DNA of 64,000 nt, from the NCBI RefSeq assembly GCF_015350795.1, contig NZ_JADKSH010000001.1:186461-250460 (forward strand). The letters are read 5' to 3'. Source of the DNA: Microbacterium sp. VKM Ac-2870 (GTDB taxonomy: Bacteria > Actinomycetota > Actinomycetes > Actinomycetales > Microbacteriaceae). The translations under genes and the position numbers were made by a program. Positions 1-8,385 of this stretch are shown here, piece by piece (positions within the stretch are counted from its first letter, which is position 1; the number at the start of each line of letters is the position of its first letter). Below the pieces are notes generated by a model. It searched no databases, was not told the DNA's origin, and worked only from the letters and a program-made list of their open reading frames with translations.

Positions 1-961
1 CGATGTCTCGCCGCCAGGTGCGCAGTCCCGCGCACTTGACGAGCTGGCCCAGTTTGTGACCGCGGTGCTCTCGCAGCACCAGAGTGTCTTCCTGGTGGCT
101 GGGTGCGCTGGGATCGGTGCCGAGAACGAGCTCGTTGAAGGCGACGAGGTCACCGGAGGCGATGTGCTGCGCCGCTGTGACGAGCTTGATGCGGCCCGAC
201 TCGACGTACTTCGCATCGTGGCGGGCGAGACGCTCGGCATCCCACGCCTCCTCGTCGAATTCCAGCTCGGCGCTGGGTGCATCGGTCGACATACGCGACT
301 TCATCCATGCGAAGCCCTCCGCGTACTCGGCCGGCGTCGGTGCCTGCCACTGCACGATGCGATAGCCGGCTGATGCGGCGACAGCCTCGTCCCAGAGGCG
401 AGCGACGGTGTCATCGCACGTGGTCAGGTCGAGGGCGCTCTGCCGTTCGATCTGCTCGAGCGAGTACCCGTGCCGAAGGTAGAAGCGCGCGGCATGGTCT
501 TTCGGGATCGATCCGAATCCGGTGGGAGCGTGCAGGCGCTCACCGTCGGCATCCGGATGCTGCGCCCACGACTGGAGGACGCTGCGGTCATGTTCGCGAG
601 CCGCTTGTTCGATCAGGGCGTGGCCGGCCGAGCCGATGCCGCGTCCGTGGTGGGCAGCCATGAGCTCGATCAGACAGAACGCGTTGCGCGAGCCGTCCTC
701 GAGAGGGAGGTCGATGCCGACACGCCCGATGAACGCGCCGTCGAGGACCACCGCCCACGCGAGTCGGATCTCGTCGGGATCGGGCTGGTAGTGGGGGAGC
801 AGCTCTTCAGGCAGCATCGCGTCGTCGTCGTTGCCGGCGATCTCGCGATAGACGAGGTTACGAACCCGCGTGAACTCTCGGAAGTCAGCGGCGTCCTCGT
901 CGGCCATCGACGAGGGAACGGTGAGACGCCGGAACTCGAGGCCGGGAAGGTGAGTGGTCAT
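1..961 (-). CDS. tandem GNAT acetyltransferase, 3' end beyond window
   Basis: This protein probably transfers an acyl group from acetyl-CoA to an unknown amine. About 320 residues are visible, with two GNAT-like halves. The first has the acetyl-CoA loop HHGRGIGSAGH after a beta strand ending ELMA. The second has REHRGHKLGQLVK close to the window edge. That double arrangement is typical of mycothiol-synthase-like and antibiotic-acetyltransferase-like tandem GNATs in actinobacteria, but I cannot assign the substrate. The ATG at 961 is preceded by GGAG on the minus strand (complement of 967-970), five bases away, which fixes the start. It lies downstream of two very small ORFs and a strong promoter on the same strand, with a hairpin in between. 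The stop lies left of base 1. Confidence 0.85.
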   Translation of the reverse strand, partial: MTTHLPGLEFRRLTVPSSMADEDAADFREFTRVRNLVYREIAGNDDDAMLPEELLPHYQPDPDEIRLAWAVVLDGAFIGRVGIDLPLEDGSRNAFCLIELMAAHHGRGIGSAGHALIEQAAREHDRSVLQSWAQHPDADGERLHAPTGFGSIPKDHAARFYLRHGYSLEQIERQSALDLTTCDDTVARLWDEAVAASAGYRIVQWQAPTPAEYAEGFAWMKSRMSTDAPSAELEFDEEAWDAERLARHDAKYVESGRIKLVTAAQHIASGDLVAFNELVLGTDPSAPSHQEDTLVLREHRGHKLGQLVKCAGLRTWRRDI

Positions 962-981
962 GAGGTCTCCAAGGAGGTAGG

Positions 982-1010
982 CCGGGGGCGTCATACGTCG
1001 ACGCCCCCGG
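982..1010. terminator. 11-bp perfect hairpin
   Basis: The arms 982-992 and 1000-1010 are perfectly complementary (CCGGGGGCGTC) around a 7-base loop. The hairpin sits just after the stop of the 43-residue minus-strand ORF and before the ribosome-binding site of the GNAT gene. It has no T-run, as is common in GC-rich actinobacteria. It probably terminates or attenuates the small-ORF transcript before the acetyltransferase. Confidence 0.6.
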
Positions 1011-1017
1011 AGTGGAA

Positions 1018-1149
1018 TCAGAGGAACGGGAGGATCTGCCTGCGGCGCTGCCATTCGAGCTCGCGCTGCTCGCGCTCGCGCTGGGCGAGACGGATGCGGC
1101 GGCGTTCGGGATCGCTGGCATGGACGGCAGACGCGATGAAGGGATGCAT
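1018..1149 (-). CDS. 43-residue basic small protein (hypothetical)
   Basis: Not recognised. The predicted peptide begins MHPFIASAVHASDPERRR, and its middle is a very charged Arg/Glu/Gln-rich helix (RLAQREREQRELEWQRRR) ending in a hydrophobic ILPFL. Support comes from the strong hairpin directly after the stop and from its place in a same-strand unit with the 35-residue ORF and the GNAT gene. No good Shine-Dalgarno is visible before the ATG at 1149 (only a weak AAAG). An in-frame ATG at 1266 would give 82 residues and also lacks a good ribosome site, so the start is uncertain. Confidence 0.4.
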   Translation of the reverse strand: MHPFIASAVHASDPERRRIRLAQREREQRELEWQRRRQILPFL

Positions 1150-1303
1150 CGTGCGCTTTCGTGAGTGGTCGAGCGCGAACGCGCTCAGGGCGAGGTGTGT
1201 GGCCGGGCTGCGGCGGAGTGCATGCTCATCACAGGGGACGAGTGCGGGTAGAGCGGACGCGAGCATTCGTGCCTGAACTCAGGCCGAACTCTGATCTCGC
1301 CGG

Positions 1304-1411
1304 TCAGCAGGTGCCGGTGAAGGCGTCGAAGGAGACGGTCCCCACGTGCTCACGGAACGAGATGGCGCGCATCGCGAATGCCGTGCTGCCGATGTTGTTC
1401 AAACGAATCAT
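1304..1411 (-). CDS. 35-residue small protein with a strong ribosome-binding site
   Basis: Not recognised. The peptide begins MIRLNNIGSTAFAMRAIS and ends FDAFTGTC, with its only cysteine as the last residue. The reading frame is preceded by a near-perfect Shine-Dalgarno (AAGGAGGT on the minus strand, seven bases before the ATG) and by a good promoter about 40 bases upstream (TTGACG-18-TATCGT). This is stronger initiation context than almost any other gene in the window, so I regard it as translated. It could be a leader peptide controlling the downstream genes, a free small protein, or a precursor peptide acted on by the acetyltransferase. The sequence does not decide between these. Confidence 0.6.
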   Translation of the reverse strand: MIRLNNIGSTAFAMRAISFREHVGTVSFDAFTGTC

Positions 1412-1450
1412 GTCAGGGACCTCCTTTCTCAACTTCTGACGCGATCTGTG

Positions 1451-1480
1451 ACGATAGCGGCTGTTCTCGGCGCGCGTCAA
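1451..1480 (-). promoter_or_regulatory. promoter of the small-ORF/GNAT unit
   Basis: On the minus strand, TTGACG (complement of 1475-1480) is separated by 18 bases from TATCGT (complement of 1451-1456). This is one of the best sigma-70-type promoters in the window. It fires away from smc and would start RNA roughly 33 bases before the 35-residue ORF. Confidence 0.65.
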
Positions 1481-1541
1481 GCCGGGGTTGGCGTGTCGGT
1501 CCGATAGCGTGGTTCGCACACCCACCCCGGAGGACGAGCGA

Positions 1542-4500
1542 ATGCACCTGAAGAGCCTGACGCTCAAGGGCTTCAAGTCGTTCGCACAGCCGACCACTTT
1601 CGCGCTCGAACCCGGCGTCACGTGCATCGTCGGGCCGAACGGATCGGGCAAGTCGAATGTTGTCGACGCCCTGGCCTGGGTCATGGGCGAACAGGGCGCG
1701 AAGACCCTCCGCGGCGGCAAGATGGAAGACGTCATCTTCGCGGGAACGTCCACTCGCGGCCCGCTCGGTCGCGCGGAAGTCCAGCTCACGATCGACAACG
1801 CCGACGGCGCGTTGCCGATCGACTACAGCGAAGTCACGATCAGTCGAACGCTGTTTCGCAACGGCACGAGCGAATACGCGATCAACGGTTCGAGCTGCCG
1901 CCTGCTCGACGTCCAGGAACTGCTCAGCGACTCCGGTCTCGGTCGAGAGATGCACGTCATCGTGGGCCAAGGGCGCCTCGACAGCGTGCTGCAGGCAAGC
2001 CCCGAGGACCGCCGAGGCTTCATCGAAGAAGCTGCGGGAATTTTGAAGCACCGCCGCCGCAAGGAGAAGACGCTTCGCAAGCTCGAAGCGATGGAAGCGA
2101 ACCTCACGCGCCTGAGCGATCTCGCGGGAGAACTCCGACGTCAACTGAAGCCGCTGGGCAAGCAGGCGGAGATCGCCCGCGAGGCGGCCACGATCGCGGC
2201 CGTCGTGCGCGACGCGAAGGCTCGCCTGTTCGCCGATGAACTCGTCACGCTCCGCACGCAGCTGGCCGACCATGCGCGCAACGAGCAGGAACGCAGTGCC
2301 GAGCGCCTCGTACTCCAAGACCAGTCTGAGCAACTGAAGCTGCGCATCGACAGCCTCGAGGCGCAGCAGCGATCCGAGGCTGTCGACGCGGCACGCGCGG
2401 TCGCCTTCGGCCTCGAACGTGTGCAGGAACGCCTGCGGGGACTGTTCTCGCTGGCCGGCCAACGCCTGGCGCTTCTGGAGGACGACGGAACGCTCGGCCT
2501 CGAGGTCGCCACGGTGAGTCAGTCGTCGATAGATGAGGCGCGAGCCGAAATCGACGAGATCTCCGCCGGTTTGGGTGACGCCCAGGATGCCGCGGAAGCC
2601 GCCGCTCGCGACGTCATGCGTGCGCGCGCCGAACTCGACGCGCTCGATGCCGACATCGCGGCGCAGAGCGCGCTCGTGTCTGCCCACGACATGCGGATCA
2701 CGAAGCTCCGGGGCGCCGCGGATGCCGCGGCATCCCGCCTCGAGGCGGTGCGCGCGGCCGTCGAGCGTCAGCAGCGAGCCCTCGACGCCGCGCTGGCGCG
2801 ACGGACCGAAGCGGAAGAGGTGCTCGCTGGCGTCGACCCGGATCTGGCTTCGGAAGGGTCGTCCGCCGAGCACGCCGCTGCTTACGAACGTGCGCAGCGC
2901 GACGCGACGACGGCGGAGAACGAGGTGAGCGCCTTGCGTGAGCGCCTGCACGCCGCCGAGCGGGAGCGCGAGTCTCTGACCGCCCAGACGGCGGCACTCG
3001 GCCGTGCGCTCGATGTGCGCAACGCCGCCGCAGAACTGATCGCTCGTGGGGGCGTCGGCATCCGGGGTCTCGTGGGCGACGAGGTGAAGGTCACGCCGGG
3101 CTATGAGGCAGCGATCGCGGCCGCTCTGGGCGCTCTCGCAGAGGGTGTGCTCGTCGACGACGGCGAGGCGGCGATCGCGGTAGCGCGCGACGCCCGCGAA
3201 GCCGATCTCGGACGTGTCGACATCGCCATCGCCGCCGCCCAATCGTTGCCCTCGCCCGCGTTGTCGGCGCCCGGGGTCATACCCGCAGCCGACGTGGTCA
3301 CCGCTCCCGACGGCGTTCTCCGCGTGCTCAGCCGCACGGTGATCGCGGACGATCTGGATGCCGCGCACAGCGCGACCCGCGCGTTCACCGCCGCATCGGA
3401 CAGCGGCCCCGTTACCGTTGTCACTCGCACCGGCGAGGTGCTGACCGCACAGACGGTCCGGGCGGGATCCGGGGCCGGACGGTCACGGTTGGAGCTCGCA
3501 GCAGAACGCGACGCCGCAGCCGAACGGCTTGCGGAGATCACGGTGGTGGCCGATTCTCTGCGGGAGGCTCTCGCCGACGCGCAGACCAGTTGGAATGACG
3601 CGCGCACGCGTACTCGCGACGCGCTGCAGAGCCTGCGCGAGCACGACGCCGCGCTCGCGGCGCACACCGAACAGGTCAACCGTGCGACGGTGCGGCATGA
3701 AGCCGCTGTCGCGGAGTGCGAACGACTCGAGGCCGGGCTCGCGCAGGCGTCATCCGCGGTCGCCGACGCCGAGCGAGCAGCACGCACCGCTGATGAGGCG
3801 CTGGAGAGTGCGCAGCAGGCGCCCCGCCCCATGCTCGACGCGTCGGCGCGCGACGGTGTGCTCGATGCGCTGGAAGTCTCGCGCGATCGTGAGATGCGTG
3901 CGCGCTTGGATGTCGAAACGCTCAAGGAGCGTGTGCGGGCGGGAGAGGCCCGCGTCGATCAGCTCGTCCGCCAGCGCGAACGCGAGCGCGCGGCCGCCGC
4001 AGAGGCGGCGCGGCGCGCGGTCATCCGCCGGGCGCAGCGCGAGCTCGCCGGGCAGGTCGCCGACGCATTGCCTCCTGTGCTCGATTCCGTCGACCGCTCC
4101 GTGACGCAGGCCCGCGTCGAGTTGCAGCTCGCGGAACAGGCGCGGACGGCGCTGACGGCGGAGCTCACCGCGCTTCGTGCGCATGAAGCGACCGTCCGGG
4201 AGCGCTTAGGACGTCTCACGGACAACGTGCACAGCATCGAGCTGCAGATGCACGAGAAGCGTCTGCATGTCACGAGCCTGCTGGAGCGAGTCGGCTCCGA
4301 ACTGAGCCTCGACGAGAATATTCTCGTGGCGGAATATGGCCCCGACGTCCCGATTCCTGCCGACAGCGAGGGAAGCGATCCTTCGCCGTTCGACCGCGCG
4401 GTTCAACGTCGCCGCCTGCAGGATGCGGAGCGGAAACTCTCGCAACTCGGGCGCGTCAACCCGCTCGCCCTCGAGGAGTACGCCGCCCTCGAGCAGCGAC

Positions 4501-5054
4501 ACGCCTTCCTGACCGAGCAACTCGCCGACCTGGTTCAGACGCGCACAGACCTGCAGACGATCATCGCCGAGCTCGACGAGCGCATGCAGACGATCTTCCT
4601 CGCCGCGTTCGACGACACCCGCGCCGCATTCGGTGAGGTCTTCCCCATCCTGTTCCCCGGCGGATCGGGCAGCATCTCTCTCACCGATCCCGACAACCCG
4701 CTGACGACGGGCATCGAGGTATCGGTGCGACCCGTCGGCAAGAAGATCGAGCGGCTGTCTCTGCTCTCCGGCGGTGAGCGTTCGCTGGCGGCGGTGGCTC
4801 TGTTGACCGCGATCTTCATGGCGCGCCCGAGCCCGTTCTACATCCTCGATGAGGTGGAGGCCGCACTCGATGACGCCAACCTCGGGCGTCTGCTCGGTGT
4901 GTTCGAACGCCTTCGTGCATCGAGTCAGCTCATCGTTATCACGCACCAGAAGCGCACGATGGAGATCGCCGACGCGCTGTACGGAGTGTCGATGCGTCAA
5001 GACGGCGTCTCCGCCGTTGTCGGTCAGCGGGTGCGGGAACGCGAGACCGCCTGA
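1542..5054 (+). CDS. smc: chromosome segregation protein SMC
   Basis: SMC is the ATPase core of the condensin complex that organises and segregates the chromosome with ScpA and ScpB. The product has 1170 residues, the usual size. It shows the N-terminal head with Walker A GPNGSGKS at residues 31-38, a long coiled coil rich in Glu/Arg/Ala, a hinge beginning about residue 507 (IRGLVGDEVKV), and a C-terminal head with the ABC signature LSGGERSLAAVALL near 1076 and Walker B FYILDEVEAALDD near 1099. The ATG at 1542 follows GGAGG by eight bases and directly begins the family-typical MHLKSLTLKGFKSF. An earlier in-frame codon at 1488 only adds unrelated residues. It is followed by ftsY, a common actinobacterial order. 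Confidence 0.98.
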   Translation: MHLKSLTLKGFKSFAQPTTFALEPGVTCIVGPNGSGKSNVVDALAWVMGEQGAKTLRGGKMEDVIFAGTSTRGPLGRAEVQLTIDNADGALPIDYSEVTISRTLFRNGTSEYAINGSSCRLLDVQELLSDSGLGREMHVIVGQGRLDSVLQASPEDRRGFIEEAAGILKHRRRKEKTLRKLEAMEANLTRLSDLAGELRRQLKPLGKQAEIAREAATIAAVVRDAKARLFADELVTLRTQLADHARNEQERSAERLVLQDQSEQLKLRIDSLEAQQRSEAVDAARAVAFGLERVQERLRGLFSLAGQRLALLEDDGTLGLEVATVSQSSIDEARAEIDEISAGLGDAQDAAEAAARDVMRARAELDALDADIAAQSALVSAHDMRITKLRGAADAAASRLEAVRAAVERQQRALDAALARRTEAEEVLAGVDPDLASEGSSAEHAAAYERAQRDATTAENEVSALRERLHAAERERESLTAQTAALGRALDVRNAAAELIARGGVGIRGLVGDEVKVTPGYEAAIAAALGALAEGVLVDDGEAAIAVARDAREADLGRVDIAIAAAQSLPSPALSAPGVIPAADVVTAPDGVLRVLSRTVIADDLDAAHSATRAFTAASDSGPVTVVTRTGEVLTAQTVRAGSGAGRSRLELAAERDAAAERLAEITVVADSLREALADAQTSWNDARTRTRDALQSLREHDAALAAHTEQVNRATVRHEAAVAECERLEAGLAQASSAVADAERAARTADEALESAQQAPRPMLDASARDGVLDALEVSRDREMRARLDVETLKERVRAGEARVDQLVRQRERERAAAAEAARRAVIRRAQRELAGQVADALPPVLDSVDRSVTQARVELQLAEQARTALTAELTALRAHEATVRERLGRLTDNVHSIELQMHEKRLHVTSLLERVGSELSLDENILVAEYGPDVPIPADSEGSDPSPFDRAVQRRRLQDAERKLSQLGRVNPLALEEYAALEQRHAFLTEQLADLVQTRTDLQTIIAELDERMQTIFLAAFDDTRAAFGEVFPILFPGGSGSISLTDPDNPLTTGIEVSVRPVGKKIERLSLLSGGERSLAAVALLTAIFMARPSPFYILDEVEAALDDANLGRLLGVFERLRASSQLIVITHQKRTMEIADALYGVSMRQDGVSAVVGQRVRERETA

Positions 5055-5133
5055 CTCGCGGTCACGGTGTACCCCGCATCCGTGGCGCCGAACCCGAAGC
5101 CCCGCAGGGAAGATCCCTCTCCTCGAGTCCCCG

Positions 5134-5139
5134 TAGGCT
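5134..5139 (+). promoter_or_regulatory. leaderless promoter of ftsY (-10 TAGGCT)
   Basis: TAGGCT is followed by exactly six bases and then the ATG of ftsY at 5146. This places the RNA start on or next to the first codon. There is no Shine-Dalgarno before this start. Confidence 0.6.
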
Positions 5140-5145
5140 GAGAGC

Positions 5146-6018
5146 ATGGCGGAGAACTCCTGGTCGCTCGGTCGCGCACTGCGCGGCATGTTCGTCAAAC
5201 CCACGATCGACGAGAACACGTGGGATGACTTGGAGACGGCGCTGCTCACCGCCGATTTTGGCCCGGACATCACCGAACGTGTCGTCGACGAGCTCCGCGA
5301 GAAGGTCGAGCGCTTCCGCACGACCGACCCACGCGATCTGCAGCGCATGCTCAAAGAAACGCTCGAGGAGCACTTCGCGAAGTTCGACACGACTCTGCGC
5401 CTGACGGAGCGGCCGGCCGTGGTTCTGGTGGTCGGCGTCAACGGCGTCGGCAAGACGACGACGATCGGCAAGTTCGCCAAGTTCCTGCAGCGATACGACC
5501 GCTCCGTGGTCGTCGGAGCCGCGGACACCTTCCGCGCTGCCGCCGTCGATCAGCTGGCAACTTGGGCCGAACGCGGCGGGGCGGCAATCGTGCGGCCGCA
5601 GCACGAAGGGCAGGACCCGGCATCCGTCGCCTATCAGACCATCGACTACGCCAAAGCGCACGGGACCGAGATCGTTCTCGTGGACACCGCCGGGCGACTG
5701 CACACGAAGGGTGGGCTCATGGACGAGCTCACCAAGATCCGACGCGTCATCGAGAAACAGGCGCCGATCAGCGAAGTGCTCCTCGTGCTCGATGCCACAA
5801 CCGGCCAGAACGGCGTGATGCAGGCCGAGGCCTTCCTCGAACACGCCGGCGTCACCGGACTGGTCCTCACGAAGCTCGACGGCTCGGCCAAGGGCGGCTT
5901 CGTCCTCGCGGTTCAGGAGCGCACCGGCATCCCCGTGAAGCTGCTCGGACAGGGCGAGGGCATCGGCGATCTCACCGGATTCACACCGCACGTGTTCGTC
6001 TCCGCTCTGGTTGACTGA
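5146..6018 (+). CDS. ftsY: signal recognition particle receptor FtsY
   Basis: FtsY is the membrane-associated GTPase that receives the Ffh-ribosome complex at the Sec translocon. The 290 residues hold an N-domain helix bundle and a G domain with GVNGVGKTT at 97-105, DTAGR at 180-184 and TKLDG at 242-246. The acidic A domain found in enterobacteria is absent, so membrane contact must rely on the short basic/hydrophobic start (WSLGRALRGMFVKP). Translation appears leaderless. Its partner ffh lies 3 kb downstream, separated by DUF2004, lipA/lipB and a TetR gene. Confidence 0.97.
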   Translation: MAENSWSLGRALRGMFVKPTIDENTWDDLETALLTADFGPDITERVVDELREKVERFRTTDPRDLQRMLKETLEEHFAKFDTTLRLTERPAVVLVVGVNGVGKTTTIGKFAKFLQRYDRSVVVGAADTFRAAAVDQLATWAERGGAAIVRPQHEGQDPASVAYQTIDYAKAHGTEIVLVDTAGRLHTKGGLMDELTKIRRVIEKQAPISEVLLVLDATTGQNGVMQAEAFLEHAGVTGLVLTKLDGSAKGGFVLAVQERTGIPVKLLGQGEGIGDLTGFTPHVFVSALVD

Positions 6019-6072
6019 TGCGTGAGCGGGCGCGGGGTCGCGCGCAGGCGCGCGGGGTGGTTGCATAGGGTC

Positions 6073-6573
6073 ATGGCGATCGAGCACGACTATTTCGGAC
6101 TGCTGGAGTCCGGGCCCGACGGATCGATCTTCTGGTCCGAGGTGGTCGACTTCGCAGACCAGCGGGTCACGGTGGATCTGACCGCGCCCGACCAGGACGA
6201 TGTCTCCGCCGCAGCCCTCGATGTCGCGGCGGCGATGATCACCTCCCTCGAACAGATCGACCTGCAGTCCCGCAACGCGATGGTCGCCGAACTCGATGAC
6301 CGCACGAGCGAGGTAACGGAGTATCTGCTGCAGCAGCAGGAGACGCTCGGCGACGAGCTCGACGACGTTCTCGTGGACATCTCGGGCGACGTGCACATGG
6401 ACATCATCCGGTCGCTGCAGCTGGTGAGCATGACGATTCTGGCCGATGAGCACGGCGGATCGGACCCGTTCGCCGTTCTCGAATACGCCCTCGATCCCGA
6501 CGCCACCGACGAGGTGCTGCTGGTCAATCTGACCAGTGACGGCGACGTGCAATCCGTGACCAGCGCGGACTGA
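6073..6573 (+). CDS. DUF2004 family protein
   Basis: This is a 166-residue acidic cytoplasmic protein of unknown function. The start MAIEHDYFGLLESG and the block IFWSEVVDF match the DUF2004 type as I remember it; there is no catalytic motif, signal peptide or membrane segment. The ATG at 6073 gives the family-like start; a longer frame from 6022 adds only Arg-rich residues. It converges on lipA with a hairpin between. Confidence 0.7.
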   Translation: MAIEHDYFGLLESGPDGSIFWSEVVDFADQRVTVDLTAPDQDDVSAAALDVAAAMITSLEQIDLQSRNAMVAELDDRTSEVTEYLLQQQETLGDELDDVLVDISGDVHMDIIRSLQLVSMTILADEHGGSDPFAVLEYALDPDATDEVLLVNLTSDGDVQSVTSAD

Positions 6574-6574
6574 T

Positions 6575-6605
6575 CCCGCCCCCGGCGTGCCCGTTTCTGG
6601 GCGGG
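6575..6605. terminator. bidirectional hairpin between DUF2004 gene and lipA
   Basis: CCCGCCC at 6575-6581 pairs with GGGCGGG at 6599-6605 around a 17-base loop. It lies in the short gap between two convergent genes, where a shared terminator is expected. There is no T-run. Confidence 0.4.
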
Positions 6606-6618
6606 GTATCGGCGCGCC

Positions 6619-7647
6619 TCAGACGGCTTGGGCGAAGCCCAGTTCGGCGGATGCCGCGAGGTGCGACAGGTGTTCGGGGATCTCCCGCCCCTTCGCCGTC
6701 ATCGACTGCGCCCACAGTCGGCCGGCACGGTACGACGAACGCACGAGAGGCCCGGCGAGCACTCCGAGGAACCCGATCCGCTCCGCCTCTTCCTTGAACT
6801 CGACGAACTCCTGCGGACGCACCCAGCGAGCCACCGGCAGGTGACGCGGCGTCGGGCGGAGGTACTGGGTGATGGTGATGATGTCGGTGCCGGCGTCGTG
6901 CAGATCCTGCAGAGCCTGGACGACTTCTTCGGGCTCTTCCCCCATACCGAGGATCAGGTTCGACTTGGTGATCAGTCCGGCGGCCCGCGCCTGCGTCAGC
7001 ACGTCGAGCGAGCGTTCGTAGCGGAATGCCGGCCGGATGCGCTTGAAGATGCGCGGAACGGTCTCGACGTTGTGGGCGAATACCTCGGGACGCGCGGCGA
7101 ACACCTCATCGAGCAGGTGCGGCTCACCGTTGAAGTCGGTGGCGAGCAGTTCGACGCCGGTTCCGGGGTTGACCGCGTGGATCTGGCGGATCGTCTCGGC
7201 GTTCAGCCACGCGCCGCCATCGGGAAGGTCGTCGCGCGCGACACACGTGACAGTGGCGTACCGCAGCTGCATCCGCCGAACGCTGTCGGCGACGCGGCGC
7301 GGCTCGTCGGTGTCGTAGTCGGCGGGCTTGCCGGTGTCGATCTGGCAGAAGTCGCAACGACGCGTGCACTGAGAGCCGCCGATGAGGAAGGTCGCCTCGC
7401 GGTCTTCCCAGCACTCGTAGATGTTGGGGCACCCCGCTTCCTGGCACACCGTGTGCAGCTGCTCGCCCTTCACCAGAGAGTGCAGGGCCTGGTACTCGGG
7501 GCCCATCTTCGCCGTGGTCTTGATCCATTCGGGCTTTCGCTCGATGGGGGTCTGCGCGTTGCGCACCTCGAGGCGCAGCAGCTTGCGTCCCTCGGGCGCA
7601 TTCGCCGTCCCGGTTTCCGCGCTCGCAGTCGCTCCGCAGGCGCTCAT
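6619..7647 (-). CDS. lipA: lipoyl synthase
   Basis: LipA is a radical SAM enzyme that inserts two sulfurs into protein-bound octanoate to make lipoate. The 342 residues show both iron-sulfur sites: the auxiliary cluster cysteines C68, C73 and C79 ([12 protein letters not shown]) and the radical-SAM CxxxCxxC cysteines C94, C98 and C101 (CTRRCDFC). The C-terminal RSSYRAG block supplies the conserved serine. Its ATG overlaps the lipB stop by four bases (ATGA), so the two are translationally coupled and act in sequence. Confidence 0.97.
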   Translation of the reverse strand: MSACGATASAETGTANAPEGRKLLRLEVRNAQTPIERKPEWIKTTAKMGPEYQALHSLVKGEQLHTVCQEAGCPNIYECWEDREATFLIGGSQCTRRCDFCQIDTGKPADYDTDEPRRVADSVRRMQLRYATVTCVARDDLPDGGAWLNAETIRQIHAVNPGTGVELLATDFNGEPHLLDEVFAARPEVFAHNVETVPRIFKRIRPAFRYERSLDVLTQARAAGLITKSNLILGMGEEPEEVVQALQDLHDAGTDIITITQYLRPTPRHLPVARWVRPQEFVEFKEEAERIGFLGVLAGPLVRSSYRAGRLWAQSMTAKGREIPEHLSHLAASAELGFAQAV

Positions 7648-8288
7648 GCCGCCACCTCCGCGGGCGAGAAGGCCGCCCGGAAAGCCGTCGCCACCGCGTC
7701 TCGGATATCGGCTGGGGTCACATCGCGTCCGAGTACTTCGCTCACGGTCGTGACGCCGGCATCCGAGATGCCGCAGGGCACGATCTGTGAGAACGGCCGC
7801 AGTGAGTTGTCACAGTTGAGGGCGAAGCCGTGCATGGTGACGCCGCGCTGGACGCGTACGCCGATCGCGGCGATCTTGTCCTCGGAGAGGGGCCGACGCA
7901 CCCAGACTCCGCTGCGGCCCTCGACGCGGTACCCGTCCACGCCGACGGTTGCGAGCACATCGATGAGAATCTGCTCGAGCCGACGAACGTGAGCGACGAC
8001 GTCGACAGGTTCGGTGAGGCGCACGATCGGATATCCGACGAGCTGCCCCGGCCCGTGCCACGTGATCTTGCCGCCGCGGTCCACATCCACGACCGGTGTT
8101 CCGTCGGTGGGACGCTCGTGGCGCGCTGTGCGTGCCCCGGCGGTGAACACGGGTTCGTGCTCGAGGAGCAGCAGCGTGTCGGGGCGCTCGCCCGCGACGA
8201 CACCCGCATGGATCTCACGCTGGAGCGACCACGCGTCGGTGTAGGGCACGAAGTCGGGCGCGAGGCCCACGGTCTGCACATCGAGCAT
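7644..8288 (-). CDS. lipB: octanoyl-ACP:protein N-octanoyltransferase
   Basis: LipB moves octanoate from acyl carrier protein to the lipoyl domains of 2-oxoacid dehydrogenases and the glycine cleavage H protein, giving the substrate for LipA. The 214-residue protein has [17 protein letters not shown] at 71-87, the catalytic lysine K138 (EDKIAAIGV) and the nucleophile C172 (PCGI). The ATG at 8288 follows AAGGAG by six bases on the minus strand. It is first in the lipB-lipA operon and divergent from a TetR gene. Confidence 0.97.
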   Translation of the reverse strand: MLDVQTVGLAPDFVPYTDAWSLQREIHAGVVAGERPDTLLLLEHEPVFTAGARTARHERPTDGTPVVDVDRGGKITWHGPGQLVGYPIVRLTEPVDVVAHVRRLEQILIDVLATVGVDGYRVEGRSGVWVRRPLSEDKIAAIGVRVQRGVTMHGFALNCDNSLRPFSQIVPCGISDAGVTTVSEVLGRDVTPADIRDAVATAFRAAFSPAEVAA

Positions 8289-8340
8289 GGTGTGCTCCTT
8301 CGGGAGAGATGTCGTGATGAGGAGGGATGTCGGAGTGGCC

Positions 8341-8365
8341 TATTGCTGCACTCAATCCAACAATA
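8341..8365. promoter_or_regulatory. putative TetR operator (imperfect 25-bp palindrome)
   Basis: The 25 bases form an interrupted palindrome with ends TATTG and CAATA; nine of twelve positions per arm are symmetric. It covers where the -35 region of the TetR gene should lie, 17 bases before its TACAGT -10, and sits between tetR and lipB. Autoregulation by the TetR protein is the simplest reading. Confidence 0.4.
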
Positions 8366-8373
8366 CGCCTCGC

Positions 8374-8379
8374 TACAGT
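8374..8379 (+). promoter_or_regulatory. leaderless promoter of the tetR gene (-10 TACAGT)
   Basis: TACAGT is followed by six bases and then ATG at 8386. The spacer happens to read GAAGGA, which is too near the ATG to act as a ribosome-binding site, so leaderless initiation fits better. Confidence 0.55.
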
Positions 8380-8385
8380 GAAGGA

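Noticed and set aside
971..978. AAGGAGGT on the plus strand just after the GNAT gene start
   Set aside because: No plus-strand start codon with a sensible reading frame follows at the right distance; likely chance.
1018..1266. 82-residue version of the small minus-strand ORF
   Set aside because: The extra N-terminal part has no ribosome site and looks like noncoding GC-rich translation; I keep the 43-residue form with doubt.
1413..3368. Long open frame on the minus strand opposite smc (651 codons), and similar long antisense frames opposite lipA, ftsY, glgB, glgE and comM
   Set aside because: GC-rich codon bias opens the opposite strand. These frames show Arg/Gly/His-rich low-complexity translation and no domains, and they overlap confirmed genes.
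6066..6071. TAGGGT directly before the DUF2004 ATG
   Set aside because: It ends one base before the ATG, so RNA from it would begin inside the gene; not a usable promoter for this start.
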